From positions 10,285 to 74,284 of the forward strand of contig DASRHT010000052.1 in assembly GCA_035650355.1 (NCBI GenBank): a stretch of DNA of 64,000 bases, in the 5' to 3' direction. The stretch's first letter is position 1; each line of letters begins with the position of its first letter. This stretch comes from DASRHT01 sp035650355. GTDB lineage: Bacteria; Chloroflexota; Ktedonobacteria; Ktedonobacterales; Ktedonobacteraceae. Position numbers and translations under genes: made by a program. The notes below the pieces were generated by a model. That model was not told where the DNA came from, did no database searches, and was given only the letters and a program-made list of their open reading frames with translations. Of the stretch, positions 40,780-49,575 are shown one piece after another.

Positions 40780-41949
40780 CTAATCCCATTGGCCCAGCTT
40801 GACGAAGCCTTTGAGCAGGGCGCGGGCGATGATGAAATGCTGAATTTCGTCGGTACCTTCGTAGATTCGGGTCACGCGCAGGTCGCGGTACCAGCGTTCG
40901 ATGGGCATCTCGCGGGTGTAGCCCATGCCGCCGTGCATTTGCATCACGCGGTCAACGACGCGGTTAGCCATGTTCGAGCCGAAGAGTTTAGCCATGCTGG
41001 ACTCGTGGCGGTTGTCCTCGTGGCGGTCGGCTTTCCAGGCGGCGTGGAGCGCAAGCCATTTGGTGGCCTGGATTTCAACGGCGGAGTCGGCGATCATCCA
41101 CTGGATGGCCTGGCGGTCCGCGATGGGCTGGCCAAAGGTGACGCGCTGCTTGGAGTAGTCGATAGCCATCTGTAGCAGGCGTTCCGCCGTGCCAACACAG
41201 CGAGCCGCGATCAGCCAGCGGCCCTGACCAATCCACTGCATGCCGAGTCTGAAGCCCTGACCAACTTCGCCCAGCACATGATCTTCTGGTACGCGTACAT
41301 TCTCAAAGAAGAGTTCAGCAGGCGACCAGCCGCCCATTGTCGGAACAGGCCGCGAGGTCCAGCCCGTCGAGCGGTCAGCCAGGAAGCAGGTCACGCCACC
41401 ATTCTGGGGCGGCTTCTCGCGGTCGGTCACTGCGAACACCATTGCAAAGTCGGCCTCATTGCCTCCCGTGATGAACACCTTTTGTCCATTAATCACCCAA
41501 TGCTTGCCATCCTTGACGGCTGTTGTCCGAATGGATGAGGGATCGGAGCCGGCTCCCGGCTCGGTGAGCGCGAAACAGGAGTGGCGCTTGCCCTCAATCG
41601 TGGGAATAAGATACTCTTGCTTCTGCTCCTCATTGCCAAGATAGAGAATGTTATCGGCGTTCCCTCCAAAGTTAAAGGGAACAAGCGTGCGACCCGTCTC
41701 CATCGCGATGAGGGCGGACATTACTGCACCCAGATTCGCGCCTCCGTACTCCTCGGGCGTGTTAATGCCCCAGAAGCCCAGCTCTTTGGCCTTCATCTGT
41801 AGCGAGTGATACAGCCCTGGTTCGATGCCGGTGGAGTACTTGCCCTCGTTCTGCATCATCTCGTTTTCGAGGGGGATCAGTTCGCGTTCAACAAACTGGC
41901 GTATCGTTTGCTGAACCATCTTCTGTTCATCGGTAAGGGAGAAATCCAC
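40780..41949 (-). CDS. Acyl-CoA dehydrogenase
   Basis: A 389-residue flavoenzyme of the fatty-acid or branched-chain beta-oxidation type. Visible motifs are CFALTEPGAGSDPSSIRT, which contacts the flavin and substrate, GGNEADFAMVFAVTD, the QMHGGMGYTREMPIERWYRD segment, and the C-terminal YEGTDEIQHFIIARALL where the Glu of YEGT is the usual catalytic base position. It introduces a 2,3-double bond into acyl-CoA and passes electrons to ETF. The start is GTG at 41949 with AAAGGAGG upstream. It stands alone, with no other beta-oxidation gene beside it. Confidence 0.92.
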   Translation of the reverse strand: MDFSLTDEQKMVQQTIRQFVERELIPLENEMMQNEGKYSTGIEPGLYHSLQMKAKELGFWGINTPEEYGGANLGAVMSALIAMETGRTLVPFNFGGNADNILYLGNEEQKQEYLIPTIEGKRHSCFALTEPGAGSDPSSIRTTAVKDGKHWVINGQKVFITGGNEADFAMVFAVTDREKPPQNGGVTCFLADRSTGWTSRPVPTMGGWSPAELFFENVRVPEDHVLGEVGQGFRLGMQWIGQGRWLIAARCVGTAERLLQMAIDYSKQRVTFGQPIADRQAIQWMIADSAVEIQATKWLALHAAWKADRHEDNRHESSMAKLFGSNMANRVVDRVMQMHGGMGYTREMPIERWYRDLRVTRIYEGTDEIQHFIIARALLKGFVKLGQWD

Positions 41950-42097
41950 GGTGGCCTCCTTTGGTTGACAAATGCCTGTAGAGCCGTCCTCCGGCTGATG
42001 TTCTACAGCAACCAGATATTGGTACGGGAAGTTGGTAGATGGGTATATTGTAGCATAATCCCAGGGGGTATTGATGGGATAGCGTATGGCGATACAC

Positions 42098-42258
42098 AGG
42101 GCTTCTCAAACGTCGTCGCATGCTCTGACCGCTCGCGCCTTCGGCGCTCATGGGGGAGGAAGGTGCCAGGTGTGGGCCGTGCCCACACCTGGCACCTTCC
42201 TCCCCAGAACGGCTCGCATGCGAGCCGTTCTGTATGAAAAGACAACTTTGAGAAGCCC
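42098..42258. repeat. MITE-like element, AGGGCTTCTCAAACGT family, copy 2
   Basis: It starts AGGGCTTCTCAAACGTCGTC and ends ACTTTGAGAAGCCC. The interior palindromes include AACGGCTCGCATGCGAGCCG and a GTGCCAGGTGTGGG/CCCACACCTGGCAC pair. It is the partner of 31331-31492, with the same length and ends but a changed centre. Confidence 0.82.
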
Positions 42259-42270
42259 GGATGGCAATAC

Positions 42271-42406
42271 AGGGCTGTTGCAACGTTGGGAATACCGTCT
42301 GCCAAGCGGGGGTCAAGGGGGCGGCTGCCTCCTTGCGGGGGGTGTCCCCACGTTTTCCTCTTCTCCCCGCCGCCGAAGGCGGCAAAAAAGACGTTGCAAC
42401 AGCCCT
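42271..42406. repeat. MITE-like element with 16-bp perfect ends and 11-bp target duplication
   Basis: AGGGCTGTTGCAACGT (42271-42286) and ACGTTGCAACAGCCCT (42391-42406) are perfect inverted repeats. GGATGGCAATA flanks the element on both sides (42259-42269 and 42407-42417), as expected for a target-site duplication. It sits directly next to the preceding element, upstream of the M16 gene; no coding ORF is inside. Confidence 0.82.
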
Positions 42407-42526
42407 GGATGGCAATATGTTGCCCTGGCGAAGAGCTTGGCTAAAAATGGTACAATAGACATCAAGTCTCTTTTTTTGAGCGGAGTGTTAGCGCAGGGCA
42501 GGTTGCTCTACGAGAGGATAAGACGT

Positions 42527-43810
42527 GTGAAAGATAAAAACCAACAGAATCTCCCTCCCAATTACTTCTATCATCAATTGCCCAATGGCATTGAGCTGAT
42601 TGGTCAATATATGCCGAGCCTTAGCTCGATTACCTTCGGCTTCCAGCTAGACGCGGGTGTGATTCACGAAGCGGATGAGAAGCAGGGGCTGGCTCACCTG
42701 TTTGAATACATGCTTTTTCAGGGCACCAAACGCAAGGATGCGCGCGCGCTGAATGAGGCATTTGAGACGCTAGGAGCGCGCAAGGGGGCCAGCACGAGCC
42801 TGGAAACCTCAATGGTCTGGTCGCAGATTGTCCATAACAAGTTTGATGCCACACTTGAACTTGTCCATGAACTGCTGCTCCTTCCCACCTTTCCAAAAGA
42901 CGAGCTGGAGCAGATGCGCAACATTATTTTGCAGGAAATTCGCCGCCGCGACGATGAGCCCATGAGCCGCATTTTCGAGCTTGTGCGAGCCGATTTCTAT
43001 CGTGGCACCTCCCTGGGCCGCCTGATCCTGGGAACCGGTGAAAGCGTGCAGGGGCTGCAACGGGCGGATTTGCAGCAGTTCTGGCAGGCGCGCTATCAAC
43101 CCAATAACGTGCTCTTCTCGATTGCCGGTAAGTTTGACTGGGAGCATGTGGTCGAGAGGATGCAGGCGCTTTTTGGTGACTGGTCGGGGACCGCAGCCTC
43201 TTTCCCTGAACAGGTGCCGCATCCGGGCAGCAGTGTCTCCGTAGAGTTGCAAGAGGGTAAGCAGGAACATATTGGCATGATGTTTCCCTTTCCCAACTAT
43301 CTCGATCCCGACTATTATGCTGCAATGGTGATCAGTGAGGTGCTGGGTGGCAATATGGCTTCGCGTCTTTTCGTGGAGGTGCGCGAGAAGCGAGGGCTGG
43401 TCTACGGCGTCTCGGCGGGCCTGTCCGGCAGCAAGCATAGTGGCGCTATGCGCGTTTATGCCGGTACCACCCCCGAGCAGGCCCACGAGTGCATGGAGGT
43501 TATCGTCAATGAACTGCGCAAACTTGAGCAGGAGGGCATCACGGCTGATGAACTGGAGCGGGCCAAAGTGCAGTTGAAGAGCGAGCATGTCATGCGCAGC
43601 GAGGGCTCCGCTTCCCGCATGGGCGCGATTGCACGCTCCTGGTGGTACGAACGTAAGGTCAAAACCATTCAGGAAATGAAAGAGGCGATTGATGCCGTGA
43701 CGCAGGAGCAGATACTTAACGTGCTGCACCGCTTCTCGCCGCTCAATCCCCTGACCGTCGCTGCCATCGGACCTCTGGAGAAAGAGCAGCTCGTCAGTGG
43801 TATATTGTAG
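42527..43810 (+). CDS. M16-family peptidase homologue with altered zinc motif
   Basis: The 427-residue protein has the two-domain M16B fold (N-terminal LPNGIELIGQYMPSLSSITF, C-terminal EVREKRGLVYGVSAGLSG with the Arg/Tyr pair). The zinc motif HxxEH reads HLFEY (residues 57-61), so the second His ligand is Tyr. The downstream Glu ligand (E137 in ILQEIRRRDD) is kept at the normal 76-residue spacing. Active M16 enzymes cleave peptides in a closed chamber; this one may be inactive, have altered metal binding, or act as a non-catalytic subunit. The start is GTG at 42527 with GAGAGG upstream; earlier codons lie in repeats. Confidence 0.85.
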   Translation: MKDKNQQNLPPNYFYHQLPNGIELIGQYMPSLSSITFGFQLDAGVIHEADEKQGLAHLFEYMLFQGTKRKDARALNEAFETLGARKGASTSLETSMVWSQIVHNKFDATLELVHELLLLPTFPKDELEQMRNIILQEIRRRDDEPMSRIFELVRADFYRGTSLGRLILGTGESVQGLQRADLQQFWQARYQPNNVLFSIAGKFDWEHVVERMQALFGDWSGTAASFPEQVPHPGSSVSVELQEGKQEHIGMMFPFPNYLDPDYYAAMVISEVLGGNMASRLFVEVREKRGLVYGVSAGLSGSKHSGAMRVYAGTTPEQAHECMEVIVNELRKLEQEGITADELERAKVQLKSEHVMRSEGSASRMGAIARSWWYERKVKTIQEMKEAIDAVTQEQILNVLHRFSPLNPLTVAAIGPLEKEQLVSGIL

Positions 43811-43830
43811 CCTTTGAGAAGCAAGCGAAA

Positions 43831-43890
43831 ATACTACTGATGTTGTTACAGGCTTCGTAGCTTGTAGCAGGATCAGTAGTATCTTTATTG
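43831..43890 (+). terminator. Terminator after the M16 gene
   Basis: ATACTACTGAT (43831-43841) pairs with ATCAGTAGTAT (43872-43882) with a 30-base loop, followed by CTTTATTG. It lies between convergent genes and may serve both strands. Confidence 0.6.
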
Positions 43891-43915
43891 TTGGAGAAGT
43901 TCTTCATGCAGCCTG

Positions 43916-45436
43916 CTAGACATAAAGCGCCACAACGCCCGTTAAAATCATGATGATCAGCACAGCTCCCAATACCAGGGGGCCGAGCTTGCGCACTAAC
44001 AGCCCCTCTTTGCCCACGATGCCCGTGGTTGTGGTGGCAAGGACGACGCGCGCGGGCGAAACCATCGTCGCGATAGAGGCCGCGCCACACTGAGATGCCA
44101 TGATCCAGTTAACGGGCAGGCCCGCTCGCAGGCTTGTTTCATACTGTAACTGAGCGAATACGGCATTGCTGCCCGCGCTCGATCCTGTCAGCCAGCCGCC
44201 CAGCGCACCGAGCCAGGGGGCGATCCAGCTATAGTTACGGCCAAGCGTTGCCGCCGCCGCTCCCAGCACGGCGATCATGCCGTTCGCGCTCATGACTTGC
44301 GAAGCTGCCAGGAAGCTGACGATGGCGATGGCTCCAGGCGTAAATTGCCGCGCTGTCTTGCTCAGCGCGGTACGAAATCCGGTCGCGCCCGTATGAAGTA
44401 GCAGTGCCGCAGCCAGAGCTGCCAGCAGAACATAGAAGCCGGGATTATACAGCAGTTGGAAGCGCAGCTCGATGGCCGGTATGATGAGCAGGGCATGATT
44501 TTGCAGCCATTGTTGGAGCGGAACGATCAGCCGCGTGATGAGCAAGGCCCCGATTAGAATGATATAGGGAGCCAGCGCGAGCAGGAAGCGGGGCGAGGAG
44601 ATGTCTCCGGTCCGCTCCAGGGTAGCTTGAGAAGTCGTGTGCGCCAGATCGCTTTTGCTGTTGGCTTGTCGCGCAGCGAAGTGACCCCAGAGCGCCAGCA
44701 AAATGGTCGTTGGCACGCCTGCGAACGCTCCCGCCAGTTCGACGCCCGGCATCTGGCTGAAAAACCACTCGCCCGCAACCAGAACGATAGAAGCAGCTAC
44801 TACAGCGAGCCACAGACGCTTGACCGCTGCTTTCCCACCGTAGATTGCCAGGGCCGCTATACCGAAGCCGATAGGGAGCGGAGCCGTTATCAGTGCCGTA
44901 TAGGCTCCTATTACGCCCGAGTGGAGGCCGGTTAGTTCGGCTCCGAGCGTGATGCCCACAGCTAACCCACCCCAGGGGACCGCGAGCTGCCCTAAGAGAC
45001 CGAGCGTGGCGGCTTGCAATGTGTCAAGGCCTAGCGCCATCAGCATCGGGATCACCACGACGGTGCCCACGCCGAAGCCGCTCACCGCTTCTATAAACGG
45101 CGCGAGGCCGAGCACTAAGAGCAGGATCTGCGTATCTCTATCGGGACAGAGGCGCGTCACACCTTGCGCTAAAACGATGATACTATCCGTGATATTTTGG
45201 ATCTGGTAGAGCAACAGGGCAGGAAACAGCACATAAAGCACGGTTAATGATGTCCCCGCTCCTCTGGCTGCCGCCAGCGCGATTGCTGACGGTGACAGAT
45301 GGAATGATGGCGCGAGCAATGTCAAGATGATTGTCGCTGCCAGCGTTGCCAGGCCCGCTCGCAGGCCGCTCTGTTGCAGCGCCACCAACAGAATGATCGC
45401 CACTATCAACGGAGCGGTTGCCAGCACGATATTCAT
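43916..45436 (-). CDS. lldP: L-lactate permease (LctP family)
   Basis: The 506-residue protein has about 12-14 transmembrane segments and the sequence features of the lactate permease family: LLVLGLAPFIEAVSGFGVGT near residue 110, GLLGQLAVPWGGLAVGITLG, and near the end GWLTGSSAGSNAVFAQLQYE and ASQCGAASIATMVSPARVV. It imports lactate or glycolate with protons. AAAGGG lies seven bases before the ATG. The next gene upstream (a sugar-dehydrogenase-like protein) is only 9 bases away on the same strand, so the two are probably co-transcribed. Confidence 0.9.
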   Translation of the reverse strand: MNIVLATAPLIVAIILLVALQQSGLRAGLATLAATIILTLLAPSFHLSPSAIALAAARGAGTSLTVLYVLFPALLLYQIQNITDSIIVLAQGVTRLCPDRDTQILLLVLGLAPFIEAVSGFGVGTVVVIPMLMALGLDTLQAATLGLLGQLAVPWGGLAVGITLGAELTGLHSGVIGAYTALITAPLPIGFGIAALAIYGGKAAVKRLWLAVVAASIVLVAGEWFFSQMPGVELAGAFAGVPTTILLALWGHFAARQANSKSDLAHTTSQATLERTGDISSPRFLLALAPYIILIGALLITRLIVPLQQWLQNHALLIIPAIELRFQLLYNPGFYVLLAALAAALLLHTGATGFRTALSKTARQFTPGAIAIVSFLAASQVMSANGMIAVLGAAAATLGRNYSWIAPWLGALGGWLTGSSAGSNAVFAQLQYETSLRAGLPVNWIMASQCGAASIATMVSPARVVLATTTTGIVGKEGLLVRKLGPLVLGAVLIIMILTGVVALYV

Positions 45437-45445
45437 AATAACCCT

Positions 45446-46654
45446 TTAGCCTGTATATGCAATGCGGTAGATTATACCCGCTTTATCATCACTGACGTAG
45501 AGGGCGCCGTCCGGTCCCACAGCGAGGCCAACCGGGCGTCCCGTCGTTGACTCGCTTTTCGTCAACCAGCCCGTTGCGAAATCCCGTACCGGTCCTGCGA
45601 TCTGCCCTTTGTCGTTGAGCGGAACAAAAACCACTTTGTAGCCGGTAGGGACGCTGCGGTTCCATGAGCCATGAAACGCTATATACAGGCCGTGATATTG
45701 TTGCGGGAACTGCGCGGATTTATAGAAGGCCAGCCCCAGAGGAGCAGAATGAGCCTGCATTTTGACCAGCGGCGCTATCACGCCATTGCAATCGCCCGCG
45801 TGTCCGAAATCGGGATCGATGATATTGCCTGCGTGGCAAAGAGGCCAGCCATAATTGCCGCCATCCTGCAAAGCGTAGACCGTCTCAGGGGGGATATTAT
45901 CCCCCATCAGGTCGCGCCCGTTATTGGTGGCCCAGATTTGATTGTTCCAGGGGTTGATCGCCAGGCCAACGGCGTTGCGCAGCCCTCGCGAATAGAGCCG
46001 CCCATTGCTGCCGTCGAGATGGTACTGCCAGACGGTGGCGCGCTGCTGATTCGTCTCGATACAGATGTTGCAGCTTGAGCCTATAGAGACGTACAGGTTG
46101 CCATCGGGTCCGATGAGCACCGTACGCGTGATGTGGCTGCCGCCGGTGGGAAGGTTGGGCACAACAACCTGCCTGCTACTCACTTTGAAATCGGGAGTGA
46201 TGGTAAAGCGGCTAATTTGCGTGGCTTCCCCAACGTAGAGCGCGCCTTGATAAAAGTCCAGGCTTGTTGGATCGTTCAGTCCGCTCACCACCACGATCCG
46301 CTGATTGGCCTTCCCCGTGTGCTGCGGATCGGGCAGGGCGACAATGCTTCCCGCGCCACGTTCGGCAACGAAAAGCGTGCCATCGGGGCTGAAGGTGATC
46401 AAGCGCGGACTGGCCAGTCCTGAGTAAAAGACGCTGGAATGAAAGCCGGAGGGAAGCCGTACCGCGGCAACGCCCGCCGCGCCGCCGGTAAAATTGGAGC
46501 CGGTCGTTAAAGCGTTGAGCGTTCTCCACTGGCTCAGGATAATGCCTGATGCGATGACGAGCAGGGCGAATAAGACGAGCAATATCACATGCCAGCGTTT
46601 GAGGCGGCGACGTGGGTGCGTGCTAACTGTAGCATTTTCACTATTCTCCATCAT
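45446..46654 (-). CDS. Membrane-anchored sorbosone/glucose dehydrogenase-like protein
   Basis: This 402-residue protein has an N-terminal transmembrane anchor (HVILLVLFALLVIASGIILS, about 22-41) and an extracytoplasmic six-bladed propeller of the PQQ-dependent sugar dehydrogenase type. Visible repeats are LITFSPDGTLFVAERGAGSI, VLIGPDGNLYVSIGSSCNIC, and GLRNAVGLAINPWNNQIWAT, with a C-terminal PVGLAVGPDGALYVSDDKAG blade. Members oxidise sugars with PQQ or are non-catalytic propellers. The ATG at 46654 follows GGAGG closely. It is probably in an operon with lactate permease; whether the substrates are related is unknown. Confidence 0.82.
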   Translation of the reverse strand: MMENSENATVSTHPRRRLKRWHVILLVLFALLVIASGIILSQWRTLNALTTGSNFTGGAAGVAAVRLPSGFHSSVFYSGLASPRLITFSPDGTLFVAERGAGSIVALPDPQHTGKANQRIVVVSGLNDPTSLDFYQGALYVGEATQISRFTITPDFKVSSRQVVVPNLPTGGSHITRTVLIGPDGNLYVSIGSSCNICIETNQQRATVWQYHLDGSNGRLYSRGLRNAVGLAINPWNNQIWATNNGRDLMGDNIPPETVYALQDGGNYGWPLCHAGNIIDPDFGHAGDCNGVIAPLVKMQAHSAPLGLAFYKSAQFPQQYHGLYIAFHGSWNRSVPTGYKVVFVPLNDKGQIAGPVRDFATGWLTKSESTTGRPVGLAVGPDGALYVSDDKAGIIYRIAYTG

Positions 46655-46837
46655 GCCTCCGTCTATTTCATACAATTGTAATATGGCACATTATATATCA
46701 GGAAGAACGAGGGACTGCAAACTAGAGAGAGGAGTAACCATATTGATCTATTTAATTGGGGCACAAGGTTGATTTAGAAGCTGCTGATATAGATCGGAAG
46801 GAAAAATATTCCACCCTTATTTTTGAGGTAAAACCCC

Positions 46838-46890
46838 TTGACATTTCATAGCTATCCGCTTATATTCGTAGTGTACGAAAATTTTCGTAC
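46838..46890 (+). promoter_or_regulatory. Promoter with 18-bp palindromic operator for the ArsR-type regulator
   Basis: TTGACA (46838-46843) and TATATT (46861-46866) are 17 bases apart. Starting seven bases further, at the expected transcription start, GTACGAAAATTTTCGTAC (46873-46890) is a perfect palindrome. Its place suggests a repressor site, most simply for the winged-helix protein encoded 42 bases downstream (autoregulation). Confidence 0.75.
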
Positions 46891-46931
46891 CATCTCTGAC
46901 TTATTGAACTACCATAGACCTGGAATTGCAT

Positions 46932-48020
46932 ATGCCAACTGACGAACACCAGGAAATGCCGAAGCGAAGACAGGGCCTCATTGTTCAGATCGAGGCAAGC
47001 CTGGTTTACGAGTTCTTTCTGTCGCTATGCGTTTTTAGTGATAGTGGCAACTCGTGGCGGCCTTATGAAGTAGGTGAGGCATGGTTTGAAGCTATCCGGG
47101 GCAAGCTCGCGCCTGATTTATTAGAAATTATCAAGAGATTCGGTTTTCAAAGTCATGAGATGTGGGGACATATTTCGGCGTTGGCCTGTACTTGCCCGCC
47201 TCCCAGAGATGTTCCAGCGTTGCTGGCATACCTGAAAACGATTGATCCGCTTGAACTACGTTTACATCTGCTGGGATATTATGTTCGTCAGCATCGTCGC
47301 TCCACAGCGCCCGACGTGATCTATGCGGCGGCGCAGGGGGATGGGGAAGCGCAGAGAGAGCTTCTTCGCACATCATTGCCAGTTGATGCGAGATGGCAGG
47401 AGGCGCTGCGCTGGCATCTCTCTCGCGATGTGACCGAGACGAAGGAACGATTGCTTGAAATCGTACATGGCTGGTATGACAAAGTCTTTCGTGAACAGGA
47501 AATGCAGCTCTTACCGATTCTGACGCAAGATGCCGAGGCGAAGCTGGCGCTGCAAGCCGCTCATTCACCTGAGCAATTGATCGAAATATGCACTGGCTGG
47601 GAATATGTGCCAGAGCCCGGCATACGCCGCGTTGTGCTGATCCCTTCATATGTTATACGACCTTTTAATAATGATACGGAGAGTGGCGATACCCAGCTTT
47701 TCTTCTATCCAGTGACAGATGCAAGTATCCTCGCCGACCCTTCTGCGCCGCCTGCATATTTGCTGAACCTGGTAAAAGCATTGGGAGATGAACGCCGCCT
47801 GCGCATCCTGAAAATGTTATCAGGCGGAAGCTATACATTGCAAGAATTGGCCGATGAGTTTGGGGTGGCGAAGACAACTATTCACCATCACCTGGTGCAG
47901 TTGCGCTCGGCTGGCCTGGTGCGAATGCGTATAAGCGATAAACGCTTCAGTCTGCGCCGATATCCTATTGATAATCTAGGGGAAGCATTGCGGAAGTATC
48001 TCAACTTTCAGTATTCTTGA
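46932..48020 (+). CDS. ArsR-type winged-helix transcriptional regulator with long N-terminal domain
   Basis: The last 100 residues are an ArsR-like winged helix-turn-helix (LVKALGDERRLRILKMLSGG, LQELADEFGVAKTTIHHHLV and QLRSAGLVRMRISDKRFSL). About 260 residues precede it, forming a helical domain of the type seen in DUF5937-related ArsR proteins, perhaps a ligand- or partner-binding domain. No cysteine metal motif is visible in the HTH. An 18-bp palindrome lies in its promoter. The ATG at 46932 has only a weak upstream site; the TTG at 46926 is an alternative. Confidence 0.82.
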   Translation: MPTDEHQEMPKRRQGLIVQIEASLVYEFFLSLCVFSDSGNSWRPYEVGEAWFEAIRGKLAPDLLEIIKRFGFQSHEMWGHISALACTCPPPRDVPALLAYLKTIDPLELRLHLLGYYVRQHRRSTAPDVIYAAAQGDGEAQRELLRTSLPVDARWQEALRWHLSRDVTETKERLLEIVHGWYDKVFREQEMQLLPILTQDAEAKLALQAAHSPEQLIEICTGWEYVPEPGIRRVVLIPSYVIRPFNNDTESGDTQLFFYPVTDASILADPSAPPAYLLNLVKALGDERRLRILKMLSGGSYTLQELADEFGVAKTTIHHHLVQLRSAGLVRMRISDKRFSLRRYPIDNLGEALRKYLNFQYS

Positions 48021-48137
48021 GCGGATCGAGCATGGACCGTGGCTACGGCAGCCTCCTTGAAGAGTAATCAGGTACGCATCGATGCGATCAATGGAGTCCC
48101 TATAGATCGCGTGAAATGCATTAAAGGAGCATAGTGT

Positions 48138-49370
48138 ATGCAGTCCAATACTCCTGACACGGAAGAACAGGGCCGTGTTCAAGCTTCCTGGCCGGTCATT
48201 GATGGCAGTTACCGCGTCGGCGATCCTACGGCTCCAGTAGCCGTCTGCGTCTTAACCAGCGAAGAACTGCTTGTCCCACTCGTTAGCATTCCCGGGGTTG
48301 CCATCGCCGGTGAAGTGCAGACGGCGAACCAGGGCATTGAGCGCATCATCCTGAATGTTACAGCGAACGCGGCTATTCGCTTTCTCCTCCTGTGCGGCAA
48401 GGATTCACGGCTCTTCCGTCAGGGCCAGTCGCTTATCGCGCTGATTGAGAACGGGGTAGATGAAGCCAGGCGTATCATCAATGCGGAGGGCTACGAGCCG
48501 ATTCTGCGTATGGTAACGCCTCAACAAATCACTGCTTTTCGCCGACAGATCGAGCTTGTGGACTGGATTGGCGAGCGCGACCTGGCAACGCTGCGCGAAT
48601 GCATTGCCAGCCTGGTGGTACGGGCTCCTGGCCGGTTTGAGGATATACAACAAGAGGACAGTTTGCCTCCCGTCGCAACTAACCTGCAAGCTAGTTTTAT
48701 GCCCATCAGACCAGGAGGGCAACGCGAACCGCTTATCTACGACCCCAAAGGTTACTTTGTGATTACACTGAACCGCTCAGAGGGTCAGATCATCTTGCGG
48801 CACTATCTGCCCGATCACACGCCTACTCATGAAATGCGCGGGCGGACGGCAGAGTCGATGCTGCTCGGGCTGATTCGTGAGGGGCTGATCTCCCAACTCA
48901 GCCACGCTGGCTATCTGGGAAGCGAGCTAGCCAAAGCCGAGGCGGCGCTGCGTCTGGGCTACGGTGTGCGCTATGAACAGGACCGCCCCCTTCGTCGAGA
49001 TACGCAGCCCAAAAAAGCTGAGGCATCTGCCAGGAATGCTGCACCATCCGGGTCGGTTGGCTGGGACCAGTTCAGTAATACTCCTCTGGGTCAGCGGGTG
49101 GACGTGACCATCGAGGTCACGTCTCTACCAGAAGAACATCTGCTTGAAGGCACGCTGGCAGAGCCTTCCGAAGAAGATCCGTGGCGTGCATTCCGGCGAA
49201 CAGAGCATGTGCTACGCGTCCGTTGGAGTAGTGATATACAGGTCGCTATGGGCAATCCACGACATTTTCAGCCAGGCGCGCTGCTACGCGCGCTAGGGCC
49301 TCTCCGTTCGCGCGATGAAGTGGAGGCAGAAAAGATTGTCGTCAAGAGCCACGTTGCTACTATTCAATAG
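48138..49370 (+). CDS. MtrA-like / DUF4346 protein with C-terminal extension
   Basis: Residues about 20-165 resemble the soluble domain of MtrA, the corrinoid subunit of methanogen methyltransferase: DPTAPVAVCVLTSEEL, the TANQGIERIILNVTANAAIR segment, FLLLCGKDSRLFRQGQSLIA, ENGVDEARRIINAEGYEP and LRMVTPQQITAFRRQIELVD. A DUF4346-like part follows (YDPKGYFVITLNRSEGQIIL, then RHYLPD), and a third, unrecognised domain fills 300-410. The organism shows no methanogenesis genes here, so the protein probably carries out another corrinoid- or pterin-linked reaction. AAAGGAG lies eight bases before the ATG. Confidence 0.7.
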   Translation: MQSNTPDTEEQGRVQASWPVIDGSYRVGDPTAPVAVCVLTSEELLVPLVSIPGVAIAGEVQTANQGIERIILNVTANAAIRFLLLCGKDSRLFRQGQSLIALIENGVDEARRIINAEGYEPILRMVTPQQITAFRRQIELVDWIGERDLATLRECIASLVVRAPGRFEDIQQEDSLPPVATNLQASFMPIRPGGQREPLIYDPKGYFVITLNRSEGQIILRHYLPDHTPTHEMRGRTAESMLLGLIREGLISQLSHAGYLGSELAKAEAALRLGYGVRYEQDRPLRRDTQPKKAEASARNAAPSGSVGWDQFSNTPLGQRVDVTIEVTSLPEEHLLEGTLAEPSEEDPWRAFRRTEHVLRVRWSSDIQVAMGNPRHFQPGALLRALGPLRSRDEVEAEKIVVKSHVATIQ

Positions 49371-49575
49371 GCACCTCCATTGTACTCCAGCTATGGCAGT
49401 CACATGTAGAGATATCGATGAAGATTGAGCAGCAAGTATTTGCCTGCATAACTGCTTGACAGGGAGTGTCTGGCGTGTAAAAATGCTACGAAACTCATAA
49501 GAGCAGGTATATGTAATGTCAACAATAATCTATCCACTTGCATTGCGCTAGAGCGGTATCTGAGGAGCGGGTGTT

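Noticed and set aside
42086..42526. N-terminal extension of the M16 reading frame
   Set aside because: The open frame runs through two inverted-repeat elements. A GTG at 42527 with a good ribosome binding site and the family N-terminus gives the real start.
48138..49370. Reading the MtrA-like gene as evidence of methanogenesis
   Set aside because: Only one subunit-like domain is present, with unrelated neighbours; single MtrA/DUF4346 proteins occur in bacteria.
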